A stretch of DNA of 12,110 nt from NCBI GenBank assembly GCA_017618935.1, contig JAFZTG010000225.1, forward strand, positions 1-12,110, written 5' to 3'. A program made the translations under genes and the position numbers. Source of the stretch: Bacteroidales bacterium. Its GTDB lineage: Bacteria > Bacteroidota > Bacteroidia > Bacteroidales > UBA1715. Below are positions 1 to 6,282 of this stretch, one piece after another; the first letter of the stretch is position 1, and each line of letters begins with the position of its first letter. The notes under the pieces were generated by a model. That model searched no databases and was not told the origin of the DNA. It saw nothing but the letters and a program-made list of their open reading frames with translations.

Positions 1-115
1 AAATGAGGAACACCGCCCATTCCAAGTCAATCAATTGCGTTGTTGATACGATTATTGAACCGACGCCACATAATAAGTTACACAATGTGATACAATTAGG
101 AATATGTCTTTTCAT
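1..115 (-). CDS. pssA: CDP-diacylglycerol-serine O-phosphatidyltransferase, N-terminal fragment (3' end outside window)
   Basis: The reverse strand is open from an ATG at 115 to the window edge and encodes 38 residues, starting MKRHIPNCITLCNLLCGVGS. That opening (a short basic start, then HIPN-x-ITL-x-NLL-x-G) is the usual N-terminus of bacterial phosphatidylserine synthases of the CDP-alcohol phosphatidyltransferase family, and it forms the first membrane segment. The enzyme joins CDP-diacylglycerol and serine at the inner membrane, the first committed step to phosphatidylethanolamine. The catalytic DG-x2-AR motif would lie beyond the window, so the call rests on the N-terminus only. The gene starts 62 bp after the stop of the HAD gene on the same strand, with no terminator seen between them, so it may be the last visible member of that operon. 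No Shine-Dalgarno is visible apart from a GAG just before the ATG. Confidence 0.72.
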   Translation of the reverse strand, partial: MKRHIPNCITLCNLLCGVGSIIVSTTQLIDLEWAVFLI

Positions 116-177
116 CTCAAATATTTTTGTGCAAGTTACTCGTTTTTTTATAAAATTATTCTCTTACAATTGTTTTC

Positions 178-831
178 TTACAAAGAGTATATTTTTTCAA
201 TATCCATTTCAACAAAACTTTTTATGCAGAAATCGGCTTTCTTGAGCATTTGTGGCGAGCCAACGCCAATGCAATGCATACCGCCGTTTTTTGCCGCTTC
301 CACGCCACTTATGGCATCTTCAAAAACAACGCATTGCGACGGCTCCACGCCAATCAATTCGGCTCCTTTCAAGAAAACTTCGGGATTGGGCTTGGCTTTT
401 GTTATCATATTTCCATCGACAATTGCGTCGAAATAGGGCTGAATGCCAAGTTTGTCAATCAATAGTGGAGCATTTTTGCTCGCCGAGCCAATGGCTGTCT
501 TAATACCTTGACTTTTAATCGCTTTCAGGAAATCTATCACGCCGGGATAGACATTTGCCGGAGTGATTTCCGTCTGAACATATTCAAGAAACCACGCATT
601 TTTCTGTGCTGCCAAGGCGTCTTTTTCGGCTTGTGTCTTTTCAACGCCGCCATGTTTCAGAATCAAGTCAATGCAAACCGAGCGGCTCACGCCTTTGAGG
701 TTCTCATTGAACTTCTCGTCTATTGAAATGCCAAGCGTGTCGGCCAACCGTTTCCACGCCTTGAAATGGTATATTTCGGTGCTTACCAGCACGCCATCCA
801 TATCGAAAATACACGCTTTTATATCTGCCAT
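178..831 (-). CDS. pgmB: beta-phosphoglucomutase-like HAD hydrolase
   Basis: This 217-residue protein is a HAD-superfamily enzyme of the beta-phosphoglucomutase type, which interconverts beta-glucose 1-phosphate and glucose 6-phosphate in the cytoplasm. The length fits the family (about 220). Visible motifs are FDMDGV with the nucleophile Asp10 and acid/base Asp12, H22 and the cap-domain LKGVSR ending at Arg50 (both typical of true mutases), GSASKN at 115-120 (motif II), Lys147 in KAKPNPEVF (motif III), and Glu171-Asp172 in VFEDA (motif IV, magnesium binding). The residue before Thr18, usually Asp in the D-x-D-G-V-x-x-D-T signature, is Ser17 here. No maltose- or trehalose-phosphorylase gene, the usual partner, is seen nearby, so a sugar-phosphate phosphatase role remains possible. 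The gene starts 4 bp after the response-regulator stop and is probably cotranscribed with it. Confidence 0.85.
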   Translation of the reverse strand: MADIKACIFDMDGVLVSTEIYHFKAWKRLADTLGISIDEKFNENLKGVSRSVCIDLILKHGGVEKTQAEKDALAAQKNAWFLEYVQTEITPANVYPGVIDFLKAIKSQGIKTAIGSASKNAPLLIDKLGIQPYFDAIVDGNMITKAKPNPEVFLKGAELIGVEPSQCVVFEDAISGVEAAKNGGMHCIGVGSPQMLKKADFCIKSFVEMDIEKIYSL

Positions 832-835
832 AACT

Positions 836-1528
836 CTATCGGGAAAATACGTACCCGACTCCTTTTATTGTAAAAATATATTGTTCTCCTAATTTTTCAC
901 GCAGTTTACGAATGTGAACGTCGATAGTCCTGTCGCCAACCACAATTTCGTTACCCCACACCAACGAATAGATTTCTTCACGAGTGAACACACGTTCGGG
1001 TTTGGAAATCAGCAAATCTAAAATTTTAAACTCCTTGTTGGGCAAGCTCATAGTCTTTCCGTTCACGCTGACGGATATTTTTTCCCTGTCGAGTTTTATT
1101 CCGTTGTATTCCACCGTTTTAGATTCTTCGTTTGCCGTTTTTGAGCGTTTCAGCAACGATTGGATACGCGAAATCAGAACTTTGGGGCGAATCGGTTTTG
1201 TAATGTAGTCGTCGGCGCCGGCCTGAAAACCTGCTATCTCCGAATAATCCTCGCTCCGAGCCGTAAGAAAGGCGATAATGGTTCCTTGCAGTTCGGGATT
1301 GCTCCGAATGGTTTCGCACGTCTGAATGCCGTCCATGTCGGGAAGCATCACGTCCAGCAGAATCAAATCGGGGTGATTTTGTTTTGCCAAATTGACCGCG
1401 TCCAAACCATTCAGTGCCGTCAATGTCGTATAGCCGGCTTTTTCAAGATTATATCGCAGAATTTCCACGATATCCGGTTCGTCATCAACAATCAATATGG
1501 TTTTTGTGGTATTCATATTATCGGACAT
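836..1528 (-). CDS. OmpR/PhoB-family response regulator
   Basis: This is a 230-residue two-component response regulator that binds DNA when phosphorylated by its partner kinase. The receiver domain (about 9-125) has the acidic pair Asp15-Asp16, the phosphoacceptor Asp59 in LLDVMLPDMDG, the switch Thr89 and Tyr108, and Lys111 before Pro112, so all active residues are present. The C-terminal winged helix (about 135-229) carries the standard recognition-helix text RTIDVHIRKLREKL and ends in the wing motif GVGYVF. The start overlaps the end of the kinase gene by 11 bp, which suggests translational coupling and makes the upstream gene its likely kinase. An alternative ATG at 1516 (Met5) would remove the overlap. 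The protein looks like a PhoB relative, but no phosphate-transport genes are in view, so the target genes cannot be named. Confidence 0.93.
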   Translation of the reverse strand: MSDNMNTTKTILIVDDEPDIVEILRYNLEKAGYTTLTALNGLDAVNLAKQNHPDLILLDVMLPDMDGIQTCETIRSNPELQGTIIAFLTARSEDYSEIAGFQAGADDYITKPIRPKVLISRIQSLLKRSKTANEESKTVEYNGIKLDREKISVSVNGKTMSLPNKEFKILDLLISKPERVFTREEIYSLVWGNEIVVGDRTIDVHIRKLREKLGEQYIFTIKGVGYVFSR

Positions 1529-2582
1529 TGCCTTTTTTTATGGTGAAAGAAAACGACGTTCCTTGGTTCAGCGTGCTTTTGAACGTGATTGTCTCGCCGT
1601 GGGCTTCAACCACGTGTTTTACGATTGCCAAGCCCAAACCCGTTCCGCCTTGTTCGCGTGAACGGCTTTTGTCAACTCTGAAAAATCGCTCAAAAATCCT
1701 GTCCTGATATTCTTGTGGAATGCCGATACCCGTATCGGAAACCTCTATCAGCCAGCGATTGTCCATGTCGAAGAAGCGAACTCGTACCGAACCGCCTTCG
1801 GGTTTGTTGTATTTTATGGCATTGGTAACCAAGTTCGACAACGCCATATTGATTCTTGTTCGGTCGGCATATACCATCATCAGCGCTTTGGGCTGTTGCA
1901 TTTCCAAATTGAGCGTCACATTCCGCTCTTTTGCAAGATATTCCTGTGCCTCGAAAATCTCGTTCACCAAATCAATGATATTGAACGTGGTGTATTCCAT
2001 TTTCAACTCGCCCGATTCCAGACGGGAAATTGCATCCAAATCCTTCACGATTGAGGTCATTCGTTGAATCACCTTATCGGTACGTTCCAAATACTGACGA
2101 TTGATAGATTCGTCGTACAGGCCGCCGTCAAGCAATGTTGACACATATCCCTGAATGGTAAAAATTGGCGTTTTGAGTTCGTGAGCCACGTTGCCAATGT
2201 ATTCTTTCCGGAAATTTTCTTGTCGTTTCAGGAAATCCAATTCTTCTTCCTTCTTTTTTGCCCATTCTTCGGCATCCTCGGCGGCTTTGGCAATCAGGTT
2301 GTCGCTTGCTTTCACCACTTCCTTGAAGCGAGGAGTTTGTGCCGAACGAATGATGTTGTAGATAGGGCGGACTTTTTCAATCACAAAACGCCGAATGAGT
2401 TGTCTTGTAAAAAAATACATTGCGACAAGCATCACAAAAAATGCAAAAATACTAACCAACACCGTATATTCGGAATCGACAAAATGTAACCCGACCAACA
2501 CAATCGCCAGACAAAGTGCGGAAATTATTGCAATTTGCAGGGCAAGAAGACGATGCGACACTATTTTAAACTTCAATTTCAT
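1518..2582 (-). CDS. sensor histidine kinase with minimal extracytoplasmic region
   Basis: This is a 354-residue membrane histidine kinase. Two hydrophobic segments (about 12-33 and 39-58) are separated by only some five polar residues, so there is essentially no periplasmic sensor domain. A charged linker (about 85-123, rich in Lys, Glu and Ala and likely helical) leads to the dimerisation domain with the phosphoacceptor His134 in NVAHELKTP. The ATPase domain has the N box around Asn254, the G1 box SDTGIGIP (282-289), the F box IFERFF and the G2 box GTGLGLAIVKH. It should phosphorylate the response regulator encoded directly downstream, with which it overlaps by 11 bp. Its own start lies inside the VanZ-family gene (17-bp overlap). 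The catalytic parts resemble PhoR/WalK-type kinases. The signal is unknown and may be sensed within the membrane or through a partner protein. Confidence 0.93.
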   Translation of the reverse strand: MKLKFKIVSHRLLALQIAIISALCLAIVLVGLHFVDSEYTVLVSIFAFFVMLVAMYFFTRQLIRRFVIEKVRPIYNIIRSAQTPRFKEVVKASDNLIAKAAEDAEEWAKKKEEELDFLKRQENFRKEYIGNVAHELKTPIFTIQGYVSTLLDGGLYDESINRQYLERTDKVIQRMTSIVKDLDAISRLESGELKMEYTTFNIIDLVNEIFEAQEYLAKERNVTLNLEMQQPKALMMVYADRTRINMALSNLVTNAIKYNKPEGGSVRVRFFDMDNRWLIEVSDTGIGIPQEYQDRIFERFFRVDKSRSREQGGTGLGLAIVKHVVEAHGETITFKSTLNQGTSFSFTIKKGNVR

Positions 2583-2955
2583 GTTCGTAGTTTTTACAAA
2601 AGAATAACTTTATTATACTCCCTGCTACTATGGCACCAGTTCCGTTAGCAAACAAATCAAATCCATCTTTACTTCGATTGCTCAAGATGGGTTGCAAGTA
2701 TTCAACCAATACACTAAGACAGGTTATGCAAACAATTGAAACAATGATAAATACGTTTGACAAATTTTGCGATTTTTTTGTATCATACAAAAACAAAAAT
2801 GCCAAACCAAAATACATTGCAAAGTGAATCACCTTATCCTGATGAGGGAACAACATTAATTGCGGACTCAAATGTTGCGAAGGCATAAAACTCGCAACGA
2901 GAATAGCCACAAGCCAAAGAATGGTTGGTATATATCGTACAATCTTTATTCCCAT
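2566..2955 (-). CDS. VanZ-family membrane protein
   Basis: This is a 129-residue integral membrane protein with four predicted hydrophobic segments (about 8-26, 42-58, 67-89 and 100-120). It carries the conserved VanZ-like pattern: Asp40-Lys41-x2-His44 before the second segment, Glu85 and Gln88 at the end of the third, Arg94 in the following loop, and Asp97, Asp100 and Asn104 leading into a Gly-rich fourth segment. VanZ from glycopeptide-resistance elements gives low-level teicoplanin resistance. The function of most chromosomal homologues, including those in Bacteroidota, is not established, so no resistance claim is made here. The gene overlaps the preceding thioredoxin gene by 10 bp and the following kinase gene by 17 bp, which argues that its product is made together with the two-component pair. 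Confidence 0.85.
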   Translation of the reverse strand: MGIKIVRYIPTILWLVAILVASFMPSQHLSPQLMLFPHQDKVIHFAMYFGLAFLFLYDTKKSQNLSNVFIIVSIVCITCLSVLVEYLQPILSNRSKDGFDLFANGTGAIVAGSIIKLFFCKNYEHEIEV

Positions 2956-4310
2956 TTGAGTCGTTTTAACATTTCAAAAAATTCCGATGATTCTATCGGT
3001 TTTGCCACGATTTTTCCTCGCTGAAGCATGAATATTGTCGGTGTAGCATAAATACAATACGTCTCCGCTAATTTACCGTCCCAGCCGTCGGTGTCAATCA
3101 AATTCTTTGACTTTGAAAAACTTGCATGAGCATCTATAAATTCTTCCCACTCGTTTGTTGACGCGTCTAAAGAAATTGTAACCAATTTATATTTCGGTTT
3201 CGATAGTTTTGCATAATGATCCACGATTTCGGGAAGCGATTCCACACAATGACCGCACCACGTAGCCCAAAACACGATAACCACATTTTCGTTGGCAAAA
3301 TCAATATCTTTCTTGTAATTCATAGCAGTAAGTAAATCCAACGGAGCTTGTTTGCCAACGGCAAGTTCCGTATTGCTCAATGCCTTTCGTTTCAAGGTCG
3401 AAGCGTTTTCGCTCGCACAACGATGTTCGGTAAGATATTGTTGCGAAATGTAGGTAACAATTTCCGACGCTCCCATTGACTCAAATCCGCCCAAAAGATA
3501 ATTCACCACAAATTCGTAGGTCTCGTCGTTCACCGAGGCCTTTTTCATAATAGTATCGACAGCCGACATAAATATGCTGTTCTTGTTCGACTGCTGAATA
3601 TTCGCCGTGTAAATTGACAAATATTGTACGGCAGCCGACGTGAAGACCTCGGAGTTTATCAGACCTGTTTCGGTAAAATCAACAGCGTCAAAGAAATGCG
3701 ATTTCAAAAACGTGTTCTTTTCTGCCTGTGAGACCAACATAGGCGGAACTTGTCGCACGGAAGACTTTATCACTTTCCACGCGAACGTTGATTCTCCCCG
3801 TTTCCGCAAACCGTCAATGTCGTCGTAATACTCGTTGAGCAAACGAGTATATTCCGACTCCGCTTGAGAACGGAAATCGTCGCCGACATAGTTTTCATAT
3901 ATCATTTCCAACAACCCGCATTGGTTTTCAAACAACGCATTTTTTGCCTGAAACTGATAATACAAGTCATTTTCTTTTGACGATATAACCTGAACATACG
4001 CATTGGGGTTGATTGCCTCGGTTGAGAGAGCTACATTTTCCTTGTTGAAGATAAACGCAACCTCAGCATTATTTAATTGCGGAAAAATAAATTTGTAAAA
4101 ACCTGTCTCCTTTTCATCGGTGAACGTGGTCTTATACATTCCGTAACGATCAGCAACCAACGTGTCGGTCAACATAGATAAATCACCCTCCACCTTCGTC
4201 AGGAAAGCATATTGCCCAGCAAAACCCTTGACAGCCAACGAGATGGAATATTCCGCCGCATAGGTGGAAACAGCCAATAACACAGACAGAATTGTAGTAA
4301 AAAATTTCAT
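2946..4310 (-). CDS. TlpA-like periplasmic thioredoxin-fold protein with DUF4369-like N-terminus
   Basis: This is a 454-residue exported protein. The chosen start (ATG at 4310) gives a clean signal peptide, MKFFTTILSVLLAVSTYAA, with likely cleavage around Ala18/Ala19 and no lipobox Cys. The open frame continues 19 codons upstream, but that extension runs into the promoter and is not signal-like. Residues of about 20-130 resemble the DUF4369 domain found before thioredoxin domains in Bacteroidota. A helical middle part follows. The C-terminal domain (about 320-454) is TlpA/thioredoxin-like with WCGHC (Cys352, Cys355) and the cis-proline Pro424 in YATPT. It probably reduces or exchanges disulfides in the periplasm, and the substrate is unknown. 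It is the first gene of the minus-strand operon and overlaps the VanZ gene by 10 bp. Confidence 0.88.
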   Translation of the reverse strand: MKFFTTILSVLLAVSTYAAEYSISLAVKGFAGQYAFLTKVEGDLSMLTDTLVADRYGMYKTTFTDEKETGFYKFIFPQLNNAEVAFIFNKENVALSTEAINPNAYVQVISSKENDLYYQFQAKNALFENQCGLLEMIYENYVGDDFRSQAESEYTRLLNEYYDDIDGLRKRGESTFAWKVIKSSVRQVPPMLVSQAEKNTFLKSHFFDAVDFTETGLINSEVFTSAAVQYLSIYTANIQQSNKNSIFMSAVDTIMKKASVNDETYEFVVNYLLGGFESMGASEIVTYISQQYLTEHRCASENASTLKRKALSNTELAVGKQAPLDLLTAMNYKKDIDFANENVVIVFWATWCGHCVESLPEIVDHYAKLSKPKYKLVTISLDASTNEWEEFIDAHASFSKSKNLIDTDGWDGKLAETYCIYATPTIFMLQRGKIVAKPIESSEFFEMLKRLKWE

Positions 4311-4321
4311 CGTCTCAATCT

Positions 4322-4348
4322 CAAAAATATGTGCCGAAATTAAACAAA
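4322..4348 (-). promoter_or_regulatory. Predicted Bacteroides-type promoter of the tlpA-vanZ-kinase operon
   Basis: Read on the minus strand, TATTTTTG (4329 to 4322) is an 8/8 match to the Bacteroidota -7 consensus TAnnTTTG. A TTTG (4348 to 4345) lies upstream with a 15-bp spacer, shorter than the preferred 19-21 bp. Transcription would start near 4317, leaving a leader of only about 6-8 nt before the ATG at 4310. Confidence 0.55.
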
Positions 4349-4361
4349 AAGTTGTAAAATC

Positions 4362-4391
4362 TTGCAATTTATTGAAATTTAGTTATCTTTG
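4362..4391 (+). promoter_or_regulatory. Predicted Bacteroides-type promoter of the rimP-nusA-infB operon
   Basis: TTG at 4362-4364 (preceded by C) is followed after exactly 19 bp by TATCTTTG at 4384-4391, a full match to TAnnTTTG. This is the expected primary sigma-factor promoter architecture of Bacteroidota. The transcription start would fall near 4396, giving a leader of about 59 nt before the rimP ATG. Confidence 0.8.
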
Positions 4392-4408
4392 CCTCGTGAA
4401 AATTTGAT

Positions 4409-4438
4409 GAGGGGACGGTTCAGTCCCCTCTTTTTTTT
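4409..4438 (+). terminator. Intrinsic-terminator-like hairpin in the rimP leader (candidate attenuator)
   Basis: GAGGGGAC (4409-4416) pairs perfectly with GTCCCCTC (4423-4430) across a 6-nt loop, and eight T residues follow at 4431-4438. This is a textbook Rho-independent terminator on the plus strand. The minus strand lacks a T-tract after the stem, so it does not serve the divergent operon. It sits between the predicted rimP promoter and the rimP start, so it should act on the operon's own transcript. Premature termination would release an RNA of roughly 43 nt. Confidence 0.82.
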
Positions 4439-4454
4439 CTTAAAATACAATAAA

Positions 4455-4934
4455 ATGGCAATAGAAAAAGACACGATTACGGCGTTAGTGGAACAATTCG
4501 TTTCGGGAACCGATAAGTTCTTGGTTTCCCTAACAATTACTCCTGCCAATGTCATTACGATAGAAATGGATGCAGATTCATCTATTGATATTGATACTTG
4601 CGTTGACCTAAGTCATTTTATTGAAGATCACCTTGATAGAGACAAAGAAGATTTTGAGTTGACCGTTTCTTCGGTAAGTTTGTCGGAACCATTTAAAGTT
4701 CATCGCCAATATTTAAAAAATATCGGGAAAATGGTAACCGTAACTACTTCTGAAAGAAAATATCAGGGCACATTACTTGAAGTAACGGACGAAGGTGTGA
4801 AAGTAAAACATATCGATGTGGTGAAAGTTCCACCGAAAAACAAGAAAAAAGAAATGGAATTCGAGACGTTCATTCCATTTTCCGACATACAAAAAACCGA
4901 ATGTGTAATCATGTTCAAAAATAAAATAATCTAA
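4455..4934 (+). CDS. rimP: ribosome maturation factor RimP
   Basis: This is a 159-residue RimP, needed for assembly of the small ribosomal subunit. The N-terminal alpha/beta domain (about 1-85) has the family text: VEQFV, FLVSLTI-x-P-x-NVI-x-I, CVDLSHFIED, and DFELTVSSVSLSEPFK. The C-terminal Sm-like beta domain (about 88-159) contains QYLKNIGK and a Lys-rich loop. The length is close to the 150 residues of the E. coli protein. The ATG at 4455 was chosen because it starts at the conserved N-terminus. The frame stays open back to 4389, but that extension would translate the leader hairpin. No Shine-Dalgarno is present and the upstream bases are A-rich, as is usual in this phylum. It is the first gene of the operon and nusA follows after 32 bp. 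Confidence 0.95.
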   Translation: MAIEKDTITALVEQFVSGTDKFLVSLTITPANVITIEMDADSSIDIDTCVDLSHFIEDHLDRDKEDFELTVSSVSLSEPFKVHRQYLKNIGKMVTVTTSERKYQGTLLEVTDEGVKVKHIDVVKVPPKNKKKEMEFETFIPFSDIQKTECVIMFKNKII

Positions 4935-4966
4935 AATTTAAGTATCAAAAAAACAATTGTAAAGCG

Positions 4967-6235
4967 ATGAGAGTAGAACATCAAAATTTGGCAGAAGCTT
5001 TTTCTGAGTTCAAAATGGACAAGAACATTAACCGTCCTACAATGGTTAAGATTCTGGAAGAAGTGTTGATTAACTTGTTAAAACGTAAATTCAACGTTGA
5101 AGACGACGAAAAAATCCAAAAAAGTTTCAACATTACTATCAATGTTGACAAAGGTGACTTTGAAATCTGGCATAACCGCGAAGTTGTTGCTGACAATGCC
5201 GTAGAAGATTCTTTAAGTCAAATCTCACTTTCTGAAGCTCAAAAAATTGATGCCGACTACGAAATTGGCGAGGATGTGTCAGAAAAAATCAGCATATCGG
5301 ATTTCGGTCGTCGCGAAGTTCTTTCTATCCGTCAAAATCTTATTTCAAGAATTATGGATTTGGAGAAGAACAACATCTATATGAAATACAAGGAAAAAAT
5401 CGGTCAAATTGTTACTGGTGAAGTTTGGCAACCTTGGAAAAAGGAAATCATGCTTGTTGACGAAGAACGCAACGAACTATACCTTCCAAAAACAGAACAA
5501 ATTCCTTCACCAAGCGAATTTTTCAAGAAAGGCGATACGGTTCGCGGTGTTGTAGCTCGTGTTGAGTTGAAAAATGGCACGCCTATCGTAATCATTTCAA
5601 GAACGTCGCCATATTTCTTGGAACGTTTGTTTGAATTGGAAGTTCCTGAAATCTTCGACGGACTTATCACTATCAAGAAAGTTGTTCGTATTCCAGGTGA
5701 AAAAGCAAAAGTTGCCGTGGAATCTTACGACGAAAGAATTGACCCAGTTGGTGCATGTGTTGGTATGAAAGGTTCTCGTATCCATGGTATCGTTCGTGAG
5801 TTGCGTAACGAAAATATCGACGTAATCAACTATTCGTCAAATCCAAGATTGTATGTACAACGTGCGTTGAGCCCTGCAAAAATCACAAGCATCTCTATCG
5901 ATGAGGCTAAAAAACGTGCAGAAGTATTTATGCCTTCCGACCAAGTTTCGTTGGCAATCGGAAAAGGTGGCGCAAACATCAAGTTGGCAATCCAATTGAC
6001 CGGCTACGATATTGAAGTTTACCGTGATAATGTTCAAGAGGAGGAAGACGTTGATCTTGACGAATTTACTGACGAAATCGACGAATGGGTAATCGACGAA
6101 TTCAAGAAAGTTGGATGCGATACGGCGAAGAGCGTGTTGCGTTTGGACAAGGCTGAATTGTTGCGTCGTACCGATTTGGAAGAAGAGACCATCGATGATG
6201 TTCTTAAAATCTTAAAAGAAGAATTTGAAGACTAA
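4967..6235 (+). CDS. nusA: transcription termination/antitermination factor NusA
   Basis: This is a 422-residue NusA, which binds RNA polymerase and nascent RNA and adjusts pausing, intrinsic termination and antitermination. Domains in order: the N-terminal polymerase-binding domain (about 1-135, with DKGDFEIWHNREVV and a conserved DFGRR), S1 (about 145-212, starting near GQIVTGEV), KH1 (about 235-305, with VGACVGMKGSRI), KH2 (about 315-355, with the GKGG motif at 332-335), and a short C-terminal helix-hairpin-helix (about 365-422, with GCDTAKSVL and RRTDLEEETI). It lacks the long duplicated acidic repeats of the E. coli protein, which is normal for Bacteroidota. No Shine-Dalgarno is seen before the ATG at 4967. 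It lies 32 bp after rimP and 47 bp before infB, in the widely conserved rimP-nusA-infB order. Confidence 0.97.
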   Translation: MRVEHQNLAEAFSEFKMDKNINRPTMVKILEEVLINLLKRKFNVEDDEKIQKSFNITINVDKGDFEIWHNREVVADNAVEDSLSQISLSEAQKIDADYEIGEDVSEKISISDFGRREVLSIRQNLISRIMDLEKNNIYMKYKEKIGQIVTGEVWQPWKKEIMLVDEERNELYLPKTEQIPSPSEFFKKGDTVRGVVARVELKNGTPIVIISRTSPYFLERLFELEVPEIFDGLITIKKVVRIPGEKAKVAVESYDERIDPVGACVGMKGSRIHGIVRELRNENIDVINYSSNPRLYVQRALSPAKITSISIDEAKKRAEVFMPSDQVSLAIGKGGANIKLAIQLTGYDIEVYRDNVQEEEDVDLDEFTDEIDEWVIDEFKKVGCDTAKSVLRLDKAELLRRTDLEEETIDDVLKILKEEFED

Positions 6236-6282
6236 TTTCATATAATCGCTCGGACAACAACAATAATAAAAGCAATTTATTT

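Noticed and set aside
118..125. AATATTTG on the minus strand as a promoter for pssA
   Set aside because: It ends 2 bp before the ATG, lacks a -33 box at the right distance, and would place the transcript start at or within the start codon.
4311..4367. 19-codon N-terminal extension of the TlpA-like protein
   Set aside because: It covers the predicted promoter and would bury the signal peptide that begins at the ATG at 4310.
4389..4454. 22-codon N-terminal extension of RimP
   Set aside because: It would translate the terminator hairpin, begins inside the -7 promoter box, and has no match to the RimP N-terminus, which starts at 4455.
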